This document shows positions 17,359-26,434 of a DNA stretch of 64,000 nucleotides, one piece after another. A model generated the notes under the pieces. The model was given only the letters and a program-made list of their open reading frames with translations, did no database searches and was not told the DNA's origin. The position numbers were made by a program, and so were the translations under genes. Every line of letters begins with the position of its first letter. Within the stretch, counting starts at the first letter, position 1. The DNA comes from an uncultured Eubacteriales bacterium (GTDB lineage: Bacteria; Bacillota; Clostridia; Christensenellales; Aristaeellaceae): assembly GCA_902778995.1 (NCBI GenBank), contig CACYZW010000001.1:1-64000 (forward strand), written 5' to 3'.

Positions 17359-20300
17359 ATGAAGAAGCTGGCTTATCTGCTGATTCTGAGCCTTTGTTTG
17401 AACGGGTTGACAGGGGTGGCTTCCGCATGGCTGCCATCCGCCGGGGCGGAGCAAAAATCTGCGGCGAAATCGGGTTATAAGACGGAGGCGAAGTCGTCCA
17501 AAAAGAAAGCGGCGAAGGATGATTCCGAAAGCGACGAGGCCGATGCAAAGGCGGACAAGCAGAAAAAAGAGAAAAAGAAGTCCTCCGAGGACAAGACTCA
17601 GGAGAGCGATCAGAAAAAGAGCGATAAGGAAAAGACCGATAAGGAAAAGGACAAGAACGCAAAGGCGGAAAAGGAATACAGCCTTGATCTGCAGAAGAAC
17701 AGCGAGTTTCTGCTCAGCATGGTGCTGGAATACGCAAAGCTCGGCATCAAGCTCGAACAGGTCAAGGCGATAGAGCTGGAAGATAAAGAGGATAAAAAGC
17801 GCATTGCCTGGGAAAAGGACGAGGAAAACGAAAAGGACTATGTCATTACCGTTCTCAAGAGCTTTAAGAAGCTGAAGCTGCGCATTGTCACAAAGAAGGG
17901 CAGCAAGCTCATTGTGCTGTTGAACGGCGAAAAGGCCAAAAAGAATAAAACGAAGGAAAAGGATCAAAAGCAGCAGGATGCTGAAGCCGTCGACCCAAAG
18001 GACCAGGAGGATCGTGCGCCTGAGGAGAGTGCGGCGGAAACCGAAAATAAGACGACTGATGAAGCGTCCGCCGAGGTTGAGGGCGGAAAGAAGAAGGGAA
18101 AGAAAGACGACGGGCAAAAACAGACTGACGTCGAAAACAGCGGGCCGGAAGCGGGAATCGTATCAGATGAGATGAGCGCAGCGCTGAACGACGAGGCGTT
18201 GGCGATCATTAACACTCAGGCCGAACCCACAGACGGCACGGTAGAAATCACTGATACCACGGATGCGGAGGCCGCAGACCAGGCGATTGGGGAGGACAAA
18301 AAACCGGAAGAGGCTTCGAGCGATACCGGCGAGACGCAGGATGTGCCCACGGACGGCCAGGACAAAGGAAGCGGGGATCAGGGCGGCAGCCCCAAAGCAG
18401 AGGAGGAACCGCCCAGGGACGGTCCGGACGCAGCCACAGAAACCGGGAGCGATACTTCCCCTGAGTTGGACGACAGTCTTGCCTCTCAGGATCCTGCCAA
18501 CGAGGGCCAGGGCGACGTTCCCGAAGGCCAGACCGAAGTGGGCGAAGGCCAGACCGAAGTGGGCGAAGGCCAGACCGAAGTGCCCGAGGGTAAGACCGAA
18601 GACCCCGAGGGCAAGACCGAAGACCCCGAGGGCAAGACCGAAGATCCCGAGGCTAAGACCGAAGACCCTGAGGATAAGACCGAAGACCCCGAGGCTAAGA
18701 CCGAAGACCCGGAGGGTAAGACGGAAGACCCCGAGGGCAAGACCGAAGACCCCGAGGGCAAGACCGAAGACCCCGAGGGCAAGACCGAAGACCCCGAGGG
18801 CAAGACCGAAGATCCCGAGGGCAAGACCGAAGACCCCGAGGGTAAGACCGAAGACCCCGAGGGCAAGACCGAAGACCCCGAGGGCAAGACGGAAGACCCC
18901 GAGGGCAAGACCGAAGATCCCGAGGCTAAGACTGAAGATCCCGAGACTAAGACCGAAGATCCCGAGGGAAAGACCGAAGATCCCGAGGCTAAGACCGAAG
19001 ACCCTGAGGATAAGACTGAAGATCCCGAGGGCAAGACCGAAGATCCCGAGGGCAAGACGGAAGACCCCGAGGGCAAGACCGAAGATCCCGAGGGCAAGAC
19101 GGAAGACCCCGAGGGTAAGACCGAAGATCCCGAGGGTAGTGTCGAAGATCCCGAGGGCCAGGGCGATGCCGGCACGGTGATCCCGGCGGAAGCCGAGGCC
19201 TGGTTCAAGAGGGACAGCGAGCTGTTCTGGGGTACGCTCGAGGCGGTCATCGGCAAATTGACCGGTGGCGAGACGGTTTACATTCAATCCGCAGACGTCA
19301 TGCTCATTGAGGAAGCGCCGCTGCAACTGTTGTCGACCGTGACGCTCCTTCCCGACGAAAGCGTCTTCAAGGGAAGCTATCGCGTCTGTATCTCCACGGA
19401 GGATCCGGCGGTCGTCAGCGAACCGGCTTTGATAGAGACGTCGCAGTTCGCCGAAATGGGCGAAAAAGCAAATCTGTACGTCTGGGTTGGACAGTCTCCC
19501 TCGACGCCGGAGGATGATACGCCGGAAGAGGAAGAGGAAGAGGACAAGCCTGAACTGGTCGTGGAGGTGACGGGCCTCCCGGAATCGGGATGGAGCAGCA
19601 CGCAGCCCCAGTTCACGCTTTCGGGAATCCCGGAAGGCAAGGATTGGTCCTACGCCGCGATCATTTACGATGAGCGGATCGTGCCGATCACAGCCAATAC
19701 TTATGCGCCCGACCTGGAAGGCATCTATACCCTTCGGTTCGCCATGCTGGATGAGCTGGGAGACATCATGAGCGCTTCGGATCAGTATACGCTGCAGCTG
19801 GACTGGACGGCGCCGGAGGTTTCCATAGAAGCGGATGAAGAGACGAGCTTTACCCTGAACATCACCGCCTCCGATACTGCCAGCGGTGTGGACGCGGTGT
19901 CCGTGGATGCCGGCAAAAAATGGCACAAGATGGAGGATGGCAGTTATACCGTAACCGAGAAAGAGGAGACGACCTTCGCAGAGGGCGATATCATGGTTCG
20001 TGATAATGCCGGCAATGTGTTTGTCTCCGATGAGGAATACACCGTTTCCGAAGCCGAGAATGAAGAAGAAGAGGGCGAAGAAGAGGGCGAAGAAGAGGCC
20101 GAAGAAGGCGGCGGAGGCGGCGGCGGTGGCGGCGGCGGTTCCGGCACGCCCGCGCTGCCCCACGCCAGCGGTGACGGCGAAGAGGGATCGGAGTATGACG
20201 CCGTGACGCTGGATTTGCCCGACGAGCCGATGAAGCAGCTCATGGTGGGCGGCGAGCCCATGGCGCTGACCCTGGTGCTGGCCTCCGCCCAGGAAAAAGA

Positions 20301-20823
20301 CGCACCGGTGGGCGCCAACCAGCCGTTCACGGCGCAGCTGAGATACTGGGAGGACGCCTCGGACAGCGACACCGATAATACGCTGGTTCTGACCGCGGAA
20401 ATGGATCACGATCTGGGCGACGCCTTCGCCTACGAGTGGCGTTTCAACGGCGAGGTTTACAGAATACTTGCCAACAGCGGCATACGGTATGTCGCACTGA
20501 AGGTGGGCGACGCTGTGGTCGCGTTCCCGACCGAGGGCTTTACCGGCGGCACCCGCTATACGGAGCTCAAGATGCAGGGCGTATCCACCCGAAGGTTTAA
20601 CTACACGCTGACGATGCGGCTGAACCTGGATCCAAGCCATATCTCCGCGATGACCGAAAGCGATTTCTCCCAGGAATGCGATCTGTCGATCCATGCCGAG
20701 GTGGAAGACAAGAACTATGAGCTGAGTAGTTCGCCCCAGAGCATGATGTACTTCTATGATGTCTTCGTAGGCCCCGAGGACATGATGGATCAGCCCTTCG
20801 GCGAGTATCGGGCGGATGCGTAA
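17359..20823 (+). CDS. Giant secreted acidic protein with 30 heptad repeats
   Basis: An exported protein of 1154 residues with no family I recognise. The signal peptide MKKLAYLLILSLCLNG... runs to about residue 27. A Lys/Glu-rich region follows, holding a compact segment (about residues 105-195) that may fold. An acidic Pro/Glu/Asp/Thr stretch then leads into 30 perfect-length heptads (EGKTEDP consensus, DNA 18523-19152). After that come a mixed domain, an Ig-like region with GIYTLRFAMLDELG and DNAGNVFVSDEEYTV, an EEEGEEEGEEE/poly-Gly linker and a C-terminal domain of about 220 residues. There is no LPxTG or other sorting motif and no TM at the C-terminus. The start at 17359 follows AAGGAG; the upstream in-frame ATG precedes no signal peptide. 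It is the first gene before the adaptor at 20869. Confidence 0.8.
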   Translation: MKKLAYLLILSLCLNGLTGVASAWLPSAGAEQKSAAKSGYKTEAKSSKKKAAKDDSESDEADAKADKQKKEKKKSSEDKTQESDQKKSDKEKTDKEKDKNAKAEKEYSLDLQKNSEFLLSMVLEYAKLGIKLEQVKAIELEDKEDKKRIAWEKDEENEKDYVITVLKSFKKLKLRIVTKKGSKLIVLLNGEKAKKNKTKEKDQKQQDAEAVDPKDQEDRAPEESAAETENKTTDEASAEVEGGKKKGKKDDGQKQTDVENSGPEAGIVSDEMSAALNDEALAIINTQAEPTDGTVEITDTTDAEAADQAIGEDKKPEEASSDTGETQDVPTDGQDKGSGDQGGSPKAEEEPPRDGPDAATETGSDTSPELDDSLASQDPANEGQGDVPEGQTEVGEGQTEVGEGQTEVPEGKTEDPEGKTEDPEGKTEDPEAKTEDPEDKTEDPEAKTEDPEGKTEDPEGKTEDPEGKTEDPEGKTEDPEGKTEDPEGKTEDPEGKTEDPEGKTEDPEGKTEDPEGKTEDPEAKTEDPETKTEDPEGKTEDPEAKTEDPEDKTEDPEGKTEDPEGKTEDPEGKTEDPEGKTEDPEGKTEDPEGSVEDPEGQGDAGTVIPAEAEAWFKRDSELFWGTLEAVIGKLTGGETVYIQSADVMLIEEAPLQLLSTVTLLPDESVFKGSYRVCISTEDPAVVSEPALIETSQFAEMGEKANLYVWVGQSPSTPEDDTPEEEEEEDKPELVVEVTGLPESGWSSTQPQFTLSGIPEGKDWSYAAIIYDERIVPITANTYAPDLEGIYTLRFAMLDELGDIMSASDQYTLQLDWTAPEVSIEADEETSFTLNITASDTASGVDAVSVDAGKKWHKMEDGSYTVTEKEETTFAEGDIMVRDNAGNVFVSDEEYTVSEAENEEEEGEEEGEEEAEEGGGGGGGGGGGSGTPALPHASGDGEEGSEYDAVTLDLPDEPMKQLMVGGEPMALTLVLASAQEKDAPVGANQPFTAQLRYWEDASDSDTDNTLVLTAEMDHDLGDAFAYEWRFNGEVYRILANSGIRYVALKVGDAVVAFPTEGFTGGTRYTELKMQGVSTRRFNYTLTMRLNLDPSHISAMTESDFSQECDLSIHAEVEDKNYELSSSPQSMMYFYDVFVGPEDMMDQPFGEYRADA
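18523..19152 (+). repeat. Array of thirty 21-bp tandem repeats inside a coding region
   Basis: There are thirty consecutive 21-bp units in frame. Three encode EGQTEVG/P, 26 encode EGKTEDP or variants (Gly replaced by Ala, Asp or Thr at one position), and one encodes EGSVEDP. Many units are identical at DNA level, with synonymous changes limited to a few codons (gac/gat, acc/acg). This argues for recent expansion or homogenisation. The unit length is a multiple of three, so gain or loss keeps the frame. Confidence 0.95.
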
Positions 20824-20868
20824 AAGAGGCAAAACGAGGCACAACGACATTCAGGGGAGGCTGAATCC

Positions 20869-22053
20869 ATGAGCAGAGACAAGCTTCGCATAAGCGCGTT
20901 CATTGTGGCGCTGGCTGTGCTGACGGGTATACCGGCGCTGGCGCAAGTGACCTTTCAGGGCACGGTCGTCTCCAGCAAGACGATCTCGGTCAACGCGCCC
21001 TTTGGCGGCCTGGTGGATGCGATAGACCTGCGCAAGGGCGATCCCGTGCGCATTGGCGATCCCGTGGCCACCATAAGGACCACCAAGGTGTTCGCGGAGA
21101 TGGACGGAACCGTCAGCGGCATCTTCGCCCGGGAGGGCGATCAGACCGAGGGCATCACCGAGCGCTACGGCGCGGTGATGTACATAGAGCCCGTGAACCG
21201 CTATGTGGTTTCGGCCACCACCGAGAAGGCCTATAACAGCAGCGAGACCCGCTATATCCACATCGGCGAGCGCGTTTACCTGGCCTGTACCAAGGACGGC
21301 ACCCATGTGGGCACCGCGGTGGTTACCAACATAGGCGGCGAATCCTCCAGCGGCAGCAGCTCGGGCGAGAGTTCCTCCGGCAGCAGCGCCAACTATACCA
21401 GCTACAAGCTGGAGGTGACCAGCGGCGATTTCTACATGGGCGAGACGGTGGGCATCTACCGTGACAGCGCGCACTCCTCCAATATGCGCATCGGCAGGGG
21501 CACGATCCAGCAGAATTCCGCCGTGGCGGTCAAGGGCACCGGCAGCGTGTTGAAGATGCACGTGCAGGTGGGAGACACGGTTGAGCGCGGCGAAGTGCTG
21601 TTTGAAACGGTGGAGGGCGTGCTGGACGGCCTGTATGCCATGGACAATGTCATCTATGCCCCGATGAACGGCATCGTCGCCACCGTGGAGGCGACCCAGG
21701 GCAGCGCGGTGGAGAAAAACGGGAAGCTCATCACAATCTACCCCGAGGAGGCTCTCCAGATCGCCGTCAAGGTTTCGGAGCTGGATCTGAAGGAGATCCA
21801 CGAGGGCGACAGGGTGTCCATAGAATTTGAATGGGATATGGATGGTACGCGGCAGGTACCGGGCGTGGTTTCCAGCATATCCCGCGTGGGCGAAGAGCGG
21901 ACCGACAAGAACAGCGACGCGGAGTATACCGCCTATGTGGACTTTGCCCCGGACGATACCGTCCGCCTGGATATGACCGTAAGCGTCTATACCAAGGGGG
22001 ACGGTACGGATGAGGAAGCCGATGAAGAGAACCTCGCGGATGACGCAAAATGA
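20869..22053 (+). CDS. HlyD/RND-type membrane-fusion adaptor
   Basis: A protein of 394 residues. The N-terminal hydrophobic segment ISAFIVALAVLTGIPALA is a signal peptide or anchor. Barrel-sandwich (lipoyl-like) halves appear at about residues 30-80 (GLVDAIDLRKGDPVRIGDPVA) and again from about 220 (VLKMHVQVGDTVERGEVLFETV), split by a Ser/Gly-rich loop (ESSSGSSSGESSSGSS). A beta-barrel domain (LQIAVKVSELDLKEIHEGD) and an acidic tail end the chain. Such adaptors couple a membrane transporter to an outside partner. GGGGAGG precedes the ATG. It is followed at 22077 by the substrate-binding-like gene, with the two frames nearly touching. Confidence 0.75.
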   Translation: MSRDKLRISAFIVALAVLTGIPALAQVTFQGTVVSSKTISVNAPFGGLVDAIDLRKGDPVRIGDPVATIRTTKVFAEMDGTVSGIFAREGDQTEGITERYGAVMYIEPVNRYVVSATTEKAYNSSETRYIHIGERVYLACTKDGTHVGTAVVTNIGGESSSGSSSGESSSGSSANYTSYKLEVTSGDFYMGETVGIYRDSAHSSNMRIGRGTIQQNSAVAVKGTGSVLKMHVQVGDTVERGEVLFETVEGVLDGLYAMDNVIYAPMNGIVATVEATQGSAVEKNGKLITIYPEEALQIAVKVSELDLKEIHEGDRVSIEFEWDMDGTRQVPGVVSSISRVGEERTDKNSDAEYTAYVDFAPDDTVRLDMTVSVYTKGDGTDEEADEENLADDAK

Positions 22054-22076
22054 CAACGATCAAGGAGAATAACGCT

Positions 22077-24368
22077 ATGAAGAAAATCTGCATGCTGCTG
22101 GCGCTCGTGCTGGCCCTGGCCTGCGTACCCGCTTTCGCCGCTGAGGGCGACGCGATACTGGGTCTGTCCAATGAGAACACACTCAATTTCAGCTATTGCT
22201 TCTCCCAGGCGGATACGCTGTATCTCGTCAGCTACGGCACATTGTACACCTATCATGTGGGTGATTCCGATCTCAAGGAGTACAGCATCAGCCTACCCAA
22301 GGACCTGGTCGTCGAGAGCGGCAGCTTTGAGTACGCCTCGCTGCCCTTTACCGCCGACGGCAAGCTCTATTCCCTCAATCTGATCACAGAATACGGCGAG
22401 GACACGGAGTTCAAGGGCGCCACTGTGACGGAGCTGACGCTTCAGGACAATGGAGACGCGGAATCCACCGTGGTTTGCAATGTCGACTGGAACGACATGG
22501 TGGAATTCTACGACAACAGCTCCTATCCCATTCAGCCCGACATCATCATCGGCATGGGTTCGCTGGCGTTCGCCCGATATTACGACAATCAGGGCGACTA
22601 CAGGACGCTGTCGATCGATCTGGCCACCGGCGCGATCCGGGACATCGACGAGCTGTCCGGCGCTTATACCATTGCGCCGTATAAGGACGGCACGCTGCTG
22701 GCGGAAATATACAACCCTGAGCAGGACACCACTGTGAAGCTCGCCAGCTACAATCCCGGCGACGGAAGCCTCCAGCAGATTTGCGAGGTGCCGATTGAAA
22801 ACTATACCCCCCTGCAGGGGCTGGCCTACGACGCCGCGACGGATACCGTGTATTGCATCTTGGGCGGCGAGGTCTGCCCGGTCGATCTCACAGCCGGCGC
22901 GGTTGGCGAGGGCGTTACCGAAATGCCCCTTGAAGCCTTCAACGCGGCCCCCGGCTGCATCATTGACGGCGGATACTATGCCTTCTGCAGCGAGGGCGCG
23001 GCCATCCGCAACCTGGACCCCGCACAGAAGGCGCAGGCCAAGCTGAGGATCAGCGACAGCTTCTGGAACGACAGCGTCAACGCGGCCTACTATCGCTTTG
23101 CCAATACCCATGGCGACGTCAGCGTCGTTCTCACCCGCGACTATTATGAGGTCGAAAACCTGATCGACAACATGATGAACCGGGAAGACCGGATCGACGT
23201 GTATGTGCTCTCCACCTCCAATTCGGTCTATGAGGCGCTGCACAACCGCGGTTACCTGATGGAGCTGGACAGCAACGAGCAGGTCAAGGCGCTGGCCGAG
23301 GGCATGTATCCCTCCATCCGGGAGAATCTCTCCACCGACGGCCATCTGGTGGCGCTTCCGCTTTCCACCTACAGCTGGTCTGTGGGCATCAATGAAGAAG
23401 CGCTTGCCAAGCTGGGCATGAAGCTTGAGGACGTGCCGGACGACTGGTCGGGTTTCCTGGATTTCCTGGCCGGCCTGGAGGGCAAGCTGACCCCCGAGAC
23501 CGGACTGCACCTGGTTTACAGCGGCTATACCGATTCGGATGTGCGCTATGAGCTGCTCAATATGATCCTCACCGATTACCAGTATTATGTCAATGCCACC
23601 AATCCCGATCTGGGCTATGACAATCCTTTGGTGCACGAACTGCTCGACAAGCTGGAGAAGATCGATTTCGTGGCGCTGGGCGTGCCCTCGGATTCGGAGG
23701 ATCAGGAATTAATGATGGATTCCTATAGCGAGGAATCGGTTCTGCTGCAGACGAGCACCGGCTGCTGCATCGGCAATTTCTACGGCGTTTCCACGCCGAT
23801 ACTGCTGCACATTACCCCTGACGAGCCCGCCCGCCTGATTCTGGATACCACGGTGCTCGTCGTGAACCCGTTCACGAAGAACGCCGAGGCCGCTCTGGAT
23901 TTCGTCGGCGAGGTGGCGGGCAACCTGACCGCGCAGACGCGATACTGCATAAGCCCCGACCTGAACGAGCCCATCCGTGGCGATCAGAACAATGCTACGC
24001 TGGCCGAGCTCAAGGAAGAGCTCGAGGCGCTGCGCAAGGAATATGAAAACGCGCCCGCCGATGAGAAGCAGAGCCTGGAAGAGGACATCAAGGATTCCGA
24101 AAAGACCTACGAGGACGCCGAGAAGAATAATTGGGATGTTTCGCCCAGGGAACTCGAATGGTACCGCGCCAACGACGACAATATCGTGGTCTCCGTCTAT
24201 AACTGGCTGTATCCCGACACGGTCAGTGAAGAGGATGAAGGGGGCGTCACCCAGTCCGCCGAGGCCAGCGATCTGATGGATCAATATCTCAACGGACAGA
24301 TCAGCCTGAACGATATGCTTGCCGGAATCGACAGAAAGGTGCAGATGCGTCGGCTGGAGGGCAATTGA
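22077..24368 (+). CDS. Extracellular solute-binding-like protein with long N-terminal domain
   Basis: A protein of 763 residues with signal peptide MKKICMLLALVLALACVPAFA. Residues about 25-320 look like a repeated beta-structure (TLYLVSYGTLYTY, DGKLYSLNLITEYG, YDAATDTVYCILGG), suggesting a beta-propeller. From about 325 the chain resembles family 1 ABC solute-binding proteins: VYVLSTSNSVYEALHNRGYLMEL, LPLSTYSWSVGINEEAL and an ILHITPDEPARLILDTTVLVVNP stretch. A charged coiled-coil insertion (KEELEALRKEYENAP) lies near 645. There is no lipobox, which is unusual for a Gram-positive binding protein. AAGGAG precedes the ATG. It is followed by a MITE-like repeat and then two permeases. Confidence 0.72.
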   Translation: MKKICMLLALVLALACVPAFAAEGDAILGLSNENTLNFSYCFSQADTLYLVSYGTLYTYHVGDSDLKEYSISLPKDLVVESGSFEYASLPFTADGKLYSLNLITEYGEDTEFKGATVTELTLQDNGDAESTVVCNVDWNDMVEFYDNSSYPIQPDIIIGMGSLAFARYYDNQGDYRTLSIDLATGAIRDIDELSGAYTIAPYKDGTLLAEIYNPEQDTTVKLASYNPGDGSLQQICEVPIENYTPLQGLAYDAATDTVYCILGGEVCPVDLTAGAVGEGVTEMPLEAFNAAPGCIIDGGYYAFCSEGAAIRNLDPAQKAQAKLRISDSFWNDSVNAAYYRFANTHGDVSVVLTRDYYEVENLIDNMMNREDRIDVYVLSTSNSVYEALHNRGYLMELDSNEQVKALAEGMYPSIRENLSTDGHLVALPLSTYSWSVGINEEALAKLGMKLEDVPDDWSGFLDFLAGLEGKLTPETGLHLVYSGYTDSDVRYELLNMILTDYQYYVNATNPDLGYDNPLVHELLDKLEKIDFVALGVPSDSEDQELMMDSYSEESVLLQTSTGCCIGNFYGVSTPILLHITPDEPARLILDTTVLVVNPFTKNAEAALDFVGEVAGNLTAQTRYCISPDLNEPIRGDQNNATLAELKEELEALRKEYENAPADEKQSLEEDIKDSEKTYEDAEKNNWDVSPRELEWYRANDDNIVVSVYNWLYPDTVSEEDEGGVTQSAEASDLMDQYLNGQISLNDMLAGIDRKVQMRRLEGN

Positions 24369-24395
24369 TCGAAGCGGGGCGACCCGCGACAGATG

Positions 24396-24563
24396 TTAAG
24401 GAAACACCGCACAATGCTCATGGCGCATTAACGGTTGAATTTCAGCCGCCTGCTTCCTGCTGATTTCTTGACTTGCTGCCAGCAAGCCTTCGAAATCTGC
24501 AGTTTGCAATCGTCTAAAATTCATCTCGTTACTGCACGACTCGATTATGCGGTATTTCCTTAA
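24396..24563. mobile_element. MITE-like element with 16-bp terminal inverted repeats
   Basis: A 168-bp non-coding element. The left end TTAAGGAAACACCGCA (24396-24411) and the reverse complement of the right end (24548-24563, TTAAGGAAATACCGCA) agree at 15 of 16 positions. The ends may include a TTAA target site. There is no open frame for a transposase, so movement would need help from an element elsewhere. It sits between the binding-protein and permease genes and may alter coupling between them. Confidence 0.75.
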
Positions 24564-24641
24564 TTACAGATACGATATGGATGATCTCCATTGCGGCGGG
24601 GATGGGCGTTCGCCCGTTCCCGCCGGTCATGGGAGGACAAT

Positions 24642-25496
24642 GTGTTTATTCGCAAAAAATCCGTTTGGCTGTTTTTGCTGCCCGGCTTGCTGGGACTTTT
24701 GCTGTTCTATGTCGTGCCTTTTTTCGGCGGCATATATTACAGCCTGACAGACGGCACCTATCGGAACGCCTTTGTGGGCATAAGCAACTATACCGGCATG
24801 TGGCAAAACCAGATGTTCCTGCTGGGGCTCAAAAACACGCTTGAGCTCTCGCTGATCTGCGCTCCGCTGGTATGGGTGTTTTCTTTTTTCATCGCTTCGC
24901 TGTTGAACCGGCTGAGGCCCAGAGGCGCTTTTTTTCGCAACAGCGTGCTTCTGCCCTATCTGATGCCGTCCTCGGCCATGCTTCTGTTTTGGCTGGTGAT
25001 CTTTGATTTCGGCGGCGTCATCAACCGTCTCGTGACAGCCCTTGGCTTTGACAGAGTTATGTGGCTGCAGGGCACAGAAATGCGCGTTCCGATCATATTG
25101 CTGTTCGTGTGGAAGAATCTGGGCTTTGCGGTGATTATCTTCCTTTCGGCGATACAGGCGGTCCCTGAGCCGCTGTATGAATATGCCACGCTGGAGGGCG
25201 CGGGCTTCCTGCGGCAGACCTTCGGCATCACGTTGCCCATGATCGTGCCCACGGCGTTTCTCGTGATCATACTGGAATGGATCAACGCGTTTAAAATATT
25301 CAAAGAGGTCTACTTTATCAGCGGCTCCTATCCCGACGAATCGGTCTATACGCTGCAACACTATATGAACAACATGTACAACAAGCTGAATTACCAGAAC
25401 GTGACCACGGCGGCCTACAGCTTCGCGGTGATTGTGTTCGCGTTGTTCGGCGTGTTGTTCCTGACCCAACGCCGCCTTCTGAAGCGGTTGAGCTGA
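24642..25496 (+). CDS. MalF-type sugar ABC transporter permease
   Basis: A membrane protein of 284 residues with about six helices. The EAA loop EYATLEGAGFLRQTFGITLP near residue 185 is the ATPase-coupling motif of importer permeases in the carbohydrate uptake family 1. The start is the GTG at 24642 with GGGAGG five bases upstream; the more upstream in-frame ATG would add Arg-rich residues encoded by a GC hairpin region and is rejected. It pairs with the next gene as the two permease subunits. No ATPase gene is in the locus, so it must use one encoded elsewhere. Confidence 0.9.
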   Translation: MFIRKKSVWLFLLPGLLGLLLFYVVPFFGGIYYSLTDGTYRNAFVGISNYTGMWQNQMFLLGLKNTLELSLICAPLVWVFSFFIASLLNRLRPRGAFFRNSVLLPYLMPSSAMLLFWLVIFDFGGVINRLVTALGFDRVMWLQGTEMRVPIILLFVWKNLGFAVIIFLSAIQAVPEPLYEYATLEGAGFLRQTFGITLPMIVPTAFLVIILEWINAFKIFKEVYFISGSYPDESVYTLQHYMNNMYNKLNYQNVTTAAYSFAVIVFALFGVLFLTQRRLLKRLS

Positions 25497-25513
25497 CCGG
25501 GGGTGTCTGAAGC

Positions 25514-26386
25514 GTGGAAAACATGGAATTTCGACAGCCCGGCGGCAGGAAGCTGTTTACGCGAGCGATATTGGGCGTTCTGGCGATCGTCATGCTCGTG
25601 CCCGTGATCGTGACCTTCCTGTATTCCTTCTGTTCGCCCCAGGAAATCGAAGCGTTTATGAAGACCCGCGGCAACTACGATACTTCCGTGTGGATGGAAG
25701 TCAAGCTGTCGCCGAAGATCTTCTCACTGGGCCAGTACTATGAGATACTGGTTCTGGATATGTCCATACTCCGCATGTTCGTCAATTCTGCCTTGTACGC
25801 GGTGATGATACTGCTGGGCCAGGCAGTGGTGGTTCCGATGATGGCCTATGCGTTGAGCCGCTTCAGGTTCAAGGGACGCGAAGCCATATTCTTCGGCATC
25901 ATCATGCTGATGCTGCTGCCGTTCCAGGTGACGATGGTGCCGAACGTGCTGACGCTGCGAACCATCGGTCTTTTGAACACGGTTTGGGCGGTGATCATCC
26001 CCATGTGGTTTTCGCCGTTTTACATCTTCCTGATTCGCCAGTTCATGCTGGGCCTGCCCAACGAGCTCCTGGAGGCCGCCCAGGTGGACGGCGCGGGGAC
26101 GCTGCGCTGCTACGCCTACGTGGTCATGCCGGTGTGCCGCCCGGTCATCGGCGCGGCGGTGGCGCTGTCCTTTGCGGATTGCTGGAATTTGGTGGAGCAG
26201 CCCATGACCTATCTCAGCCAGCGCATGGATCTTTATCCGCTGTCCGTTGAATTCAACCGGCTGGCGGGCTCCAACGCCAAGATCGTGTTCGCAGGCGCGG
26301 CGCTTTACATACTGCCGGCTTTGTTCATATATCTGTATTTCCTGGACGATATACTGTCGGGCGTGCAGCTGACGGAGCTGAAATAG
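25514..26386 (+). CDS. MalG-type sugar ABC transporter permease
   Basis: A second permease of 290 residues. It begins inside with ENMEFRQPGGRKLFTRAI, then a first helix LGVLAIVMLVPVIVTFLYSF. The EAA loop LEAAQVDGAGTLRCYAYVVMP lies near residue 196 and six helices are expected. An insert between the first two helices (about residues 40-75) is usual for MalG. It starts 17 bases after the first permease, so the two are surely co-translated. The substrate is unknown. Confidence 0.9.
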   Translation: MENMEFRQPGGRKLFTRAILGVLAIVMLVPVIVTFLYSFCSPQEIEAFMKTRGNYDTSVWMEVKLSPKIFSLGQYYEILVLDMSILRMFVNSALYAVMILLGQAVVVPMMAYALSRFRFKGREAIFFGIIMLMLLPFQVTMVPNVLTLRTIGLLNTVWAVIIPMWFSPFYIFLIRQFMLGLPNELLEAAQVDGAGTLRCYAYVVMPVCRPVIGAAVALSFADCWNLVEQPMTYLSQRMDLYPLSVEFNRLAGSNAKIVFAGAALYILPALFIYLYFLDDILSGVQLTELK

Positions 26387-26434
26387 CAAAACCGGATTCC
26401 TTAGACCGATTGACTGACAAAGAGGGTATCTGCG

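Noticed and set aside
18523..19152. CRISPR-like array
   Set aside because: The repeats are contiguous without spacers, have a 21-bp period and encode in-frame heptads; no cas genes are near.
17359..20823. Sorting signal in the giant protein that would make it the substrate of the sortase at 52300
   Set aside because: The C-terminus ends in PFGEYRADA, without an LPxTG-type motif, hydrophobic helix or basic tail.
18163..20850. An 895-codon minus-strand frame opposite the giant repeat gene
   Set aside because: It arises because the repeat unit lacks stops in several frames in GC-rich DNA. It has no start site, signal or family, while the plus frame has a promoter, ribosome site and signal peptide.
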